Assembly (NCBI GenBank): GCA_964344175.1
Contig: CAYFMI010000060.1
Location: 1-26,194 of the forward strand
Direction of reading: 5' to 3'
DNA from: NIOZ-UU35 sp964344175
GTDB taxonomy: Bacteria > Chloroflexota > Anaerolineae > Anaerolineales > UBA11858
Length of the DNA: 26,194 nucleotides
Shown here one piece after another: positions 16,096 to 21,956 of this stretch; within the stretch, counting starts at the first letter, position 1, and each line of letters begins with the position of its first letter. Under the pieces are notes generated by a model. That model was given only the letters and a program-made list of their open reading frames with translations. It did no database searches and was not told the origin of the DNA. The position numbers were made by a program, and so were the translations under genes.

Positions 16096-16118
16096 TTTAA
16101 CCCGATATGGTGTAAGTA

Positions 16119-17207
16119 ATGGCTATAAAACTGCCCGGATTGATTGACGTTCATGTCCACCTGCGCGAACCTGGCGCGAGTCATAAAGAAGATTTCGACA
16201 GCGGCACAGCCGCGGCTTTGGCGGGAGGAATTACTACTGTTTTGGCAATGCCCAACACCCAGCCCCCGCTCGTGGATGCTGAATCCTTTGCGATGGCTCA
16301 CTCCGCAGCGGAGCAAAAGGCCCGCTGTGATTACGGCATTTACCTGGGCGCTAACCTGACCAACGCGGCCAATTTGCCTTCCCTGGGGGAGAACTCGGCT
16401 GGGCTGAAATTCTACCTCGATGCCACCTTTGGCCCCCTGCTGCTGGATGACACCACCGCTTGGCGCGCCCACTTCGAGCATTGGCCGCGGCACGTGCCCA
16501 TTGTCGCCCACGCTGAACGGAAGACGCTGGCCGCGTTGCTCTTCATCGTTGGGCTGTACGAGCGCCCGGTGCATATCGCCCACGTCTCACTGGCGGAAGA
16601 GATTACCCTGATCCGCATCGCTAAAGAAAAGGGTTTGCCCGTGACCTGCGAAGTCGCGCCGCACCATTTGTTTTTGAGCACCCCCCCCATCCCCCCCGTC
16701 AACGGGGGGGAGCAGAGGGGGGGTAGACTTGAAGTCCGCCCCCGCCTGGCTTCCCCCGCAGATCGGCAAGCCCTGTGGGACAACCTCGACGTGATCGACT
16801 GCTTTGCCACCGACCACGCCCCGCACCTGCTCAGCGAGAAAGACAGCGCGCACCCTCCCCCCGGCTTTCCCGGCCTGGAGACGGCCCTGCCCCTGCTGTT
16901 GACCGCCGTAGACGCTGGACGCCTGACGCTTGACGATGTAATCACGCGTATGCACACCAACCCGCGCCGCATCTTCAACCTGCCCGAACAGCCCGAAACC
17001 TGGATCGAAATCGACCCCGACGCCGAATACGAGATCCGCGCCGCCGATCACTTCTCCCGCTGCGCCTGGACGCCCTTTGAAGGCTGGCCTGTGCGCGGCC
17101 GCATCGAGCGCGTTGTTTTGCGCGGTCAAACCGCCTACGAAAATGGCAAAGTTTTAGCAAATCCTGGTTATGGTAGAAATGTTAGAAAGTCACAGGTTGA
17201 GAGTTGA
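16119..17207 (+). CDS. pyrC: Dihydroorotase, CAD-like
   Basis: Catalyses the reversible cyclisation of N-carbamoyl-L-aspartate to dihydroorotate, third step of UMP synthesis. 362 residues, amidohydrolase fold. Metal ligands visible: H12 and H14 (HVHLREPG), carboxylated K97 (GLKFYL), H131 (VAHAE), H155 (IAHVS) and D232 (ATDHAPH). The C-terminal half (PPPGFPGLET, TNPRRIFNLP, WTPFEGWPV, RRVVLRG-like and PGYG-NVRK segments) strongly recalls the DHOase domain of animal CAD, judged from memory. Residues 188-202 are encoded by a G/C palindrome inserted in frame where relatives have a short variable loop. The last codons run into a heptad tract. Shine-Dalgarno is unclear; TATGGT lies 7 bases before the ATG. 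Confidence 0.93.
   Translation: MAIKLPGLIDVHVHLREPGASHKEDFDSGTAAALAGGITTVLAMPNTQPPLVDAESFAMAHSAAEQKARCDYGIYLGANLTNAANLPSLGENSAGLKFYLDATFGPLLLDDTTAWRAHFEHWPRHVPIVAHAERKTLAALLFIVGLYERPVHIAHVSLAEEITLIRIAKEKGLPVTCEVAPHHLFLSTPPIPPVNGGEQRGGRLEVRPRLASPADRQALWDNLDVIDCFATDHAPHLLSEKDSAHPPPGFPGLETALPLLLTAVDAGRLTLDDVITRMHTNPRRIFNLPEQPETWIEIDPDAEYEIRAADHFSRCAWTPFEGWPVRGRIERVVLRGQTAYENGKVLANPGYGRNVRKSQVES
16680..16724. repeat. In-frame G/C palindrome within pyrC
   Basis: CCCCCCCG (16691-16698) and CGGGGGGG (16703-16710) flank TCAA; outer C-run (16681-16688) and G-run (16717-16723) extend the fold. The interval is 45 bases, 15 codons, and keeps the pyrC frame. It resembles the repeat at 6956-7002. Confidence 0.65.
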
Positions 17208-17249
17208 AGGTTGCAAACGCCATACAATCTATCAACTTATCACTTAAAA
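17187..17249. repeat. Heptad repeat tract at the pyrC-pyrB junction
   Basis: Nine consecutive seven-base units fill 63 bases. The left units are of type AGGTTGA, the right units of type CTTATCA, so the two halves are imperfect inverted copies. The pyrC stop codon (17205-17207) lies inside the tract. Confidence 0.55.
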
Positions 17250-17269
17250 CTCGAAATAGGAGAGACCCC

Positions 17270-18247
17270 ATGATGATGAATCCACCTAGCCCCCACCTGC
17301 CCTTCGGCGACCAGCGCAGCGCGCCCTGGTATGGCAAAGACATTCTCTCGGTCAAGCAATTCAGCCGCGCCGACCTTGACTATATATTTGAAGTCGCTCA
17401 CGAAATGCGCATGATGGTCGAGCGCGTTGGCGCTTTCGACCTGCTCAAAGGCAAGATTCTCGCCAACCTGTTCTATGAACCCTCCACCCGCACGTCGTCG
17501 TCCTTTACCGCGGCCATGGAGCGCCTGGGCGGCAGCGTCATCCCCATCAACGAAGTCAAATACTCCTCGGTCTCTAAAGGCGAATCCCTGCCTGATACCG
17601 TGCGCTCCCTGGAGTGCTACGCCGATGTCATTGTGCTGCGCCATCCCGAAGTCGGCGCCTCGGCCCTGGCCGCCCAGTACGCCCGCAAGCCGGTCATCAA
17701 CGCCGGGGACGGCATCGGCGAACACCCAACCCAGGCCTTACTCGATCTCTTCACTATCATCGAAGAGTTGAACCGCGTCGACGGCCTGACCGTCACCATG
17801 CTGGGCGATCTCAAATATGGCCGCACGGTACACTCGCTGGCGCGCCTGCTCTCGCTCTTCGATGTCAAACTCAACTACGTCGCGCCCGAAATCCTGCGCA
17901 TGCCCGCCGAGATTATCGCCGAACTCGAAGAGCAAGGCATCCCCCAGGCTGAATACACCGCCCTCGATGATGCCCTGCCCGTTAGCGATGTACTCTACGT
18001 CACCCGCGTGCAGCGCGAGCGCTTCGATGCCCCCGAAGCTTACGAGCAAGTGCGCGGCTCTTACGTGCTCACCCCCGAGACGATGCAGCCCGCCAAAAAG
18101 CAGATGATCATCATGCACCCCCTGCCGCGCGTCGGCGAAATCAGTATGGAACTCGACGACGACCCCCGCGCCGCCTACTTCCGCCAGATGGAATACGGCA
18201 TGTACGTCCGTATGGCGCTGCTGGCGATGGTTTTAGGTAAAGCGTGA
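17270..18247 (+). CDS. pyrB: Aspartate carbamoyltransferase catalytic chain, CAD-like
   Basis: Joins carbamoyl phosphate and aspartate, the committed step of pyrimidine synthesis. 325 residues. Carbamoyl-phosphate motif S72-T-R-T75 in FYEPSTRTSSSF, catalytic HPTQALLDL from H152, and HPLPR at 283-287. Several stretches, such as GKDILSVKQF, EVAHEMRMMV, VINAGDGIGEHPTQALLD and the final DPRAAYFRQMEYGMYVRMAL, recall the ATCase domain of animal CAD more than E. coli PyrB. No pyrI regulatory gene is adjacent. I chose ATG 17270 with AGGAGA at 17258-17263; a TTG at 17204 would translate the heptad tract. Two more ATG codons follow directly (17273, 17276). In CAD the DHOase is likewise followed by ATCase. 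Confidence 0.95.
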   Translation: MMMNPPSPHLPFGDQRSAPWYGKDILSVKQFSRADLDYIFEVAHEMRMMVERVGAFDLLKGKILANLFYEPSTRTSSSFTAAMERLGGSVIPINEVKYSSVSKGESLPDTVRSLECYADVIVLRHPEVGASALAAQYARKPVINAGDGIGEHPTQALLDLFTIIEELNRVDGLTVTMLGDLKYGRTVHSLARLLSLFDVKLNYVAPEILRMPAEIIAELEEQGIPQAEYTALDDALPVSDVLYVTRVQRERFDAPEAYEQVRGSYVLTPETMQPAKKQMIIMHPLPRVGEISMELDDDPRAAYFRQMEYGMYVRMALLAMVLGKA

Positions 18248-18291
18248 AATGTTCGAATGTTCAACATGCAAACGTGTAACGGTGTAACATG
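18248..18291. repeat. Octad repeat tract before pyrFE
   Basis: Five eight-base units of AATGTTCG / ACGTGTAA type run from 18248 to 18287 and lead straight into CATG, so the pyrFE start codon is part of the tract. It contains the small hairpin ATGTT-C-AACAT. No Shine-Dalgarno sequence is left for pyrFE. Confidence 0.5.
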
Positions 18292-19746
18292 ACCTTTTTT
18301 TCTTTTTTAGAATCCCGCGTAAAAGCAGTTGATTCGTTACTCTGCGTCGGCCTCGACCCGCACAGGAGCGACCTGCCGACTTTCAGCAGGGCTGCCGTTT
18401 TCGAGTTTTGTCTACGCCTGATAGAAGCAACCGCCGATATCGCCGCGGCCTTTAAGCCGAATGCCGCCTTTTTCGAGAGTCTTGGCCCTGAGGGTGTCGC
18501 CGCATTACGCGATGTCATCGCTGCCGTGCCTGAGGGCATCCCCGTGCTGCTCGACGCTAAACGCGGCGACATCGCCTCCACCGGGCAGGCCTACGCCGAA
18601 GCCGCATTCCAGGCTTTGGGCGCGGACGCCATCACCGTCAACCCCTACCTGGGCCGCGACGCCGTAGAGCCTTTCCTTGCCGACCCTGCAAAAGGCGTCT
18701 TCCTGCTGTGCAAAACATCCAACCCCGGCGCATCCGATTTACAGGATTTGATGGTGACCGGCGACCGGAGACCGGGGACCGGCGAATCTCCCGTCCCCCG
18801 TCCTCCGTCCCCCGTCCTGCTTTACGAACACGTCGCCCGTCTCGCCCAACAGTGGAACACGCGTGACAACCTCGGCCTGGTGGTTGGCGCCACGCAGCCC
18901 GAATCGCTGGCGCGTGTGCGCACCGCTGCCCCAGACCTGTGGCTTCTGGCCCCTGGGGTTGGGGCGCAAGGCGGCGATCTGCGATCCGCATTGCAGGCCG
19001 GTTTATGCGCCGACGGCCTGGGGATGCTTATCCCGGTCTCGCGCGCCATCTCCCGCGCCGACGACCCGCGGCAGGCGGCGCTGGATTTGCGCGACTCCAT
19101 CAACGCGGAGAGAGCAGTAACCGGTAAACAGTATACAGTAAACAGTTTACTGACCACTGATCACCGATCACTGGCAACTGGCTTACTGGACGCGGGCTGC
19201 ATCCAATTTGGCGAGTTTACCCTCAAATCTGGAGCGAAATCCCCGATCTACATTGACCTGCGCCGCCTGGTCGGGTATCCAGAATTACTCTCCAAAGTTG
19301 CCCTTGCCTATTTGCATATTTTGCAAGATTTAGACTTCGACCATCTCGCCGCGCTGCCCTATGCCGCCATGCCCATCGCTTCGGCCATCAGCCTGCACGG
19401 AGACTGGCCGATGATCTACCCGCGCAAGGAAGTCAAGGAATATGGCACGAAGGCGCAGATCGAAGGTGTGTACGCAGCCGGTCAGCGCGCCGTGGTAATT
19501 GACGATCTGATCTCCACGGGCGGCAGCAAATTCGAAGGCATCAGAAAACTCGAAGCCGCCGGGCTACTCGTTGAAGATGTGGTTGTGCTGATTGACCGCC
19601 AGCCCGCGGGCCCGAACGAACTGGCTGAACGCGGCTACAAACTCCACGCCGTGCTGACCATCGCCGAACTGCTCGAAATCTACGAAAAGTCTGGCAAAAT
19701 TGCCCCCGAGAAAATCGCTGAAGCCAGGACATTTTTGACTGAATGA
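18289..19746 (+). CDS. pyrFE: Bifunctional UMP synthase, OMP decarboxylase-orotate phosphoribosyltransferase fusion
   Basis: 485 residues doing the last two UMP steps. The N-terminal half (about 1-276) is OMP decarboxylase of the group with DAKRGDI (catalytic K91, D89, D94), FKPNAAFFE, CKTSNPG and GLLIPVSR-like ends. The C-terminal half (about 298-485) is orotate phosphoribosyltransferase with GEFTLKSGAKSPIYID, the mobile loop RKEVKEYGTK, and PRPP motif VVIDDLISTGG at 402-412. The order, decarboxylase first, is opposite to animal UMP synthase. Two heptad tracts are translated: residues 156-176 inside the decarboxylase and about 277-297 at the domain junction. Both domains keep their key residues, so activity is expected. 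ATG 18289 lies at the end of an octad tract, without a clear Shine-Dalgarno sequence. Confidence 0.93.
   Translation: MTFFSFLESRVKAVDSLLCVGLDPHRSDLPTFSRAAVFEFCLRLIEATADIAAAFKPNAAFFESLGPEGVAALRDVIAAVPEGIPVLLDAKRGDIASTGQAYAEAAFQALGADAITVNPYLGRDAVEPFLADPAKGVFLLCKTSNPGASDLQDLMVTGDRRPGTGESPVPRPPSPVLLYEHVARLAQQWNTRDNLGLVVGATQPESLARVRTAAPDLWLLAPGVGAQGGDLRSALQAGLCADGLGMLIPVSRAISRADDPRQAALDLRDSINAERAVTGKQYTVNSLLTTDHRSLATGLLDAGCIQFGEFTLKSGAKSPIYIDLRRLVGYPELLSKVALAYLHILQDLDFDHLAALPYAAMPIASAISLHGDWPMIYPRKEVKEYGTKAQIEGVYAAGQRAVVIDDLISTGGSKFEGIRKLEAAGLLVEDVVVLIDRQPAGPNELAERGYKLHAVLTIAELLEIYEKSGKIAPEKIAEARTFLTE
18754..18816. repeat. In-frame heptad hairpin inside pyrF
   Basis: Exactly nine seven-base units (63 bases, 21 codons): four units GNGACCG, one GCGAATC, four units of type NCCCGTC or CTCCGTC. 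The second half is an imperfect inverted copy of the first. It encodes residues 156-176, between LQDLM and LLYEHVARL, where other OMP decarboxylases have a much shorter link. Confidence 0.8.
19116..19178. repeat. In-frame heptad hairpin at the PyrF-PyrE junction
   Basis: Nine seven-base units over 63 bases. The left half has units of AGTAAAC type, the right half TGATCAC type, and the centre CAGTAAACAGTTTACTG is a perfect stem with a 3-base loop. It encodes most of the linker joining the two enzyme domains. Confidence 0.75.
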
Positions 19747-19758
19747 TATGGATACTAT

Positions 19759-19817
19759 GATTCAGCGAGTCAACGGAGCAAACCAGTCAATTCGCTGAAT
19801 CGTTGAATCGCTGAATC
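19759..19817. repeat. Octad hairpin between pyrFE and pyrD
   Basis: Arms at 19759-19774 and 19802-19817 are inverted copies with one mismatch in 16, each made of two eight-base units (GATTCAGC, GA-TCAAC). A further unit of the same type lies at 19793-19800. It ends 9 bases before the pyrD start. Confidence 0.7.
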
Positions 19818-19826
19818 ACCTACTCT

Positions 19827-20849
19827 ATGAACACATTCCATCGCATCCGCCCCTTACTCTTCCGCCTCGATCCCGAACGCGCTCACAATCTCACGCTTAA
19901 CGTTTTACGTTTTGTGGGAGCATTTCCACCGCTCCGCGAGCTAGTGCGCCGCAAGTTTTTCGCGCATAGACAATTCCCTGTTAATCTCTTTGGGTTGACA
20001 TTCATCAATCCGGTCGGACTGGCTGCTGGCTATGACAAAGACGGTTTGGCCTGGCGCGGGCTGGCCGCGTTGGGCTTCGGCCATATCGAAGTCGGCACGG
20101 TCACGCCGCAGCCCCAGGCGGGCAACCCCAAACGGCGCGTTTTTCGCATCCCTGAAGAGCGCGCCGTGATCAACCGCATGGGTTTTCCCGGTCGTGGTGC
20201 GGAGTTTGTGGCGAAAAACGTTGAACGTTTAACGTTCAAACGTTCAAACGTTATCTTAGGTATCAACATCGGCAAGAACAAAGACACCCCCAACGAAGAA
20301 GCGGCGCGCGATTATCTCTACCTGTTGGAAAAATTCTCCCCCCTGGCAGATTACCTGACCGTTAACGTCTCATCGCCGAACACCGTCGGCCTGCGCCGCT
20401 TGCAGGCGCGGGATCATCTTGAAGATTTGCTTCGTCAACTGGCCGACGCACGACGTACGGCGTATAACGAACGGCCTATCCTGGTGAAGTTGGCGCCTGA
20501 CTTAACAGACGCAGAGTTAGATGATGCGCTGGACGCCATCATACGCAACGGCATGGATGGAGTGATCGCAACAAACACGACGACCAGCCGCGAGGGAGTC
20601 CGCTCACCGATGGCGGCTGAGACAGGCGGCCTGAGCGGCGCGCCGCTGGCCGGGCGCAGCACGTCGATCATCCGAAAAATCTATCAGCGCACAGAAGGAA
20701 AGCCGCCGATAATCGGGGTGGGGGGCATTATGACGCCCGACGATGCCAAAGCAAAGTTCGACGCCGGGGCAACGCTGGTACAGGTGTACACGGGGTTGAT
20801 CTATCAGGGGCCGGGCTTGGTCAGGGCGATCATCGAGCATCTCAGGTAA
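19827..20849 (+). CDS. pyrD: Dihydroorotate dehydrogenase, class 2 (quinone)
   Basis: Oxidises dihydroorotate to orotate with FMN, passing electrons to membrane quinone. 340 residues, normal for class 2. The N-terminal helical region (RIRPLLFRLDPERAHNLTL) is the membrane-contact and quinone-entry module. Further signatures: GLAAGYDKDG, EVGTVTPQPQ.GNPKRRVFR, NRMGFPGRG, GINIGKNKDTP, NVSSPNTVGLR with the catalytic Ser183, and the FMN phosphate site GVGGIMTPDDA. Residues about 131-142 are encoded by a repeat tract (20217-20252), replacing a surface segment, and the interval between MGF and GIN is about three residues longer than in E. coli PyrD. It is the last gene of the pyr cluster, converging on the permease gene 8 bases away. 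Confidence 0.96.
   Translation: MNTFHRIRPLLFRLDPERAHNLTLNVLRFVGAFPPLRELVRRKFFAHRQFPVNLFGLTFINPVGLAAGYDKDGLAWRGLAALGFGHIEVGTVTPQPQAGNPKRRVFRIPEERAVINRMGFPGRGAEFVAKNVERLTFKRSNVILGINIGKNKDTPNEEAARDYLYLLEKFSPLADYLTVNVSSPNTVGLRRLQARDHLEDLLRQLADARRTAYNERPILVKLAPDLTDAELDDALDAIIRNGMDGVIATNTTTSREGVRSPMAAETGGLSGAPLAGRSTSIIRKIYQRTEGKPPIIGVGGIMTPDDAKAKFDAGATLVQVYTGLIYQGPGLVRAIIEHLR
20217..20252. repeat. In-frame AACGTT repeat tract inside pyrD
   Basis: AACGTT recurs five times at seven- or eight-base spacing, producing local palindromes. It encodes about twelve residues ahead of the conserved GINIGKN segment. The frame is kept. Confidence 0.65.
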
Positions 20850-20857
20850 CAGTCACT

Positions 20858-21340
20858 TTAAAATAAGGCCTGCGCCATTGCCCCAGCTAATACAGGAACA
20901 ACTAAGCCTAAACTCCAGCGGATGATCGTAAAGCGCCAGCCCATAAAGGGCAGCTCAAAGGTGATGGTCAGTAAGGCCTGGGTTGCCCAACTGCTGATAA
21001 TGGTGACAACGGGGCCGAGACCCGCCCCGGCGTTAAAAAGCACGGCAATAAGCGGGAAAACCACATACGGCCCGCCGGGGAGCAGCATGCCCACTACCTC
21101 GGCTAGAATCAAACCCCGCCAGCCAGTGTTAGGGCCAATCCACGTTTGGACAAGATTGGTGGGGGAGAGTACGTTGACATAACCCACAATGAGAAAGGCA
21201 ATCACCAGCAGAGCGGCATTGCGGCGGGTGATCCCCCAGGTTAATTGCAGGCCCTTTTTCAGGCTGCCATTGCGGCGGCTCCAGGCATAGACCACAAGAG
21301 GAAGAGCGATCATCCAGAGGGTGATGGTTGCAATGTCCAT
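20858..21340 (-). CDS. Half-size permease, YraQ/ArsP-like, second of a pair
   Basis: Integral-membrane protein of 160 residues with about four hydrophobic segments. The central segment GWRGLI...LLPGGPYVVFPLIAVLFNAGAGLG has the GGPYV-P-GAGLG pattern also seen in the gene upstream. The family resembles the predicted permeases of the DUF318/ArsP group, which are normally about 300 residues with two similar halves; this is one half. It probably pairs with its neighbour. Substrate unknown. ATG 21340 lies 7 bases after the upstream stop; AAGGT overlaps that stop and may serve as the Shine-Dalgarno sequence. Confidence 0.6.
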   Translation of the reverse strand: MDIATITLWMIALPLVVYAWSRRNGSLKKGLQLTWGITRRNAALLVIAFLIVGYVNVLSPTNLVQTWIGPNTGWRGLILAEVVGMLLPGGPYVVFPLIAVLFNAGAGLGPVVTIISSWATQALLTITFELPFMGWRFTIIRWSLGLVVPVLAGAMAQALF

Positions 21341-21347
21341 AGAGACC

Positions 21348-21917
21348 TTAATGGTCTGATAGACCTTTCGGGCCTAGTGTTGTATTGCGAATTTTCTGAA
21401 TACTCTTTCCAAACAACGCTTCAGCAACAAAGCCCAGCAGCGGGGGAATCACCAGGGTGACGGCAAATCGAACCAGTGTAATGTGCGGGCCCAGCAGGGC
21501 CACCTCAACCGGCAGGCGGGAAAGCGACCACAGGTTTTTGGCGGTGACGAAGGCGATCAATACCCCCAAGCCCGCGCCGCTGTGCAACAAGGCCCCGGCA
21601 ATCGGGTAATACACATACGGCCCACCCGGGATTAACGCCCCTCCAATACAAGCCAGGGCGATACCGCGCCACCCTGACTCGGCGCCCAGCAATTGGGTAA
21701 CGGTTTCTTTTTTCACCAGCGCTTGAATCAGCCCGGCGGTGAGAAAGGCAGCAACGAGTAGCGCTAGTTCATGCCAGAGCAATTTGGCGCCGCTAACCAA
21801 TCCCGATAAGGCCAGCGTCGCGCCACCCTTACGCCAGGCCAGCACCGCCAGCGCCAGGACAATCAGCATCAGCAATGAAAGTATCAAATCAAGTTTGGGT
21901 TTGGCAGTTTTTTTCAT
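21348..21917 (-). CDS. Half-size permease, YraQ/ArsP-like, first of a pair
   Basis: Integral-membrane protein of 189 residues with a short basic N-terminus (MKKTAKPK) and four to five hydrophobic segments. The stretch GWRGIALACIGGALIPGGPY followed by GALLHSGAGLG aligns clearly with the downstream gene. The two are tandem paralogues, each about half of a full predicted permease. They may form a heterodimer equal to one fused transporter. The gene starts 39 bases after the second DUF3048 gene, on the same strand, so the four genes may form one transcript. The role is unknown; the family assignment is from motif pattern only. Confidence 0.6.
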   Translation of the reverse strand: MKKTAKPKLDLILSLLMLIVLALAVLAWRKGGATLALSGLVSGAKLLWHELALLVAAFLTAGLIQALVKKETVTQLLGAESGWRGIALACIGGALIPGGPYVYYPIAGALLHSGAGLGVLIAFVTAKNLWSLSRLPVEVALLGPHITLVRFAVTLVIPPLLGFVAEALFGKSIQKIRNTTLGPKGLSDH

Positions 21918-21956
21918 GATGTTGTGAACGGCGAACTGCCGTCTGACGTATGTCGT

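Noticed and set aside
15909..16118. PyrR-binding attenuator
   Set aside because: No PyrR gene is present and no PyrR RNA-loop motif was found; the leader-frame layout fits a ribosome-based mechanism better.
16017..16583. 188-residue minus-strand frame over the start of pyrC, and similar long antisense frames across the window
   Set aside because: They lie opposite strongly conserved genes, have no recognisable motifs or start signals, and are expected from the codon bias.
17204..17269. TTG start for pyrB, 22 codons earlier
   Set aside because: These codons are heptad tract. ATG 17270 has AGGAGA at proper spacing.
18754..19178. CRISPR array or coding repeat domain in pyrFE
   Set aside because: Units are seven bases, not 24-37 plus spacers, and the seven-base period is at DNA level, not a protein-repeat period.
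18248..19746. Adjacent pyrI regulatory chain or carAB genes
   Set aside because: No frame in the cluster shows PyrI zinc motifs or carbamoyl-phosphate synthase motifs.
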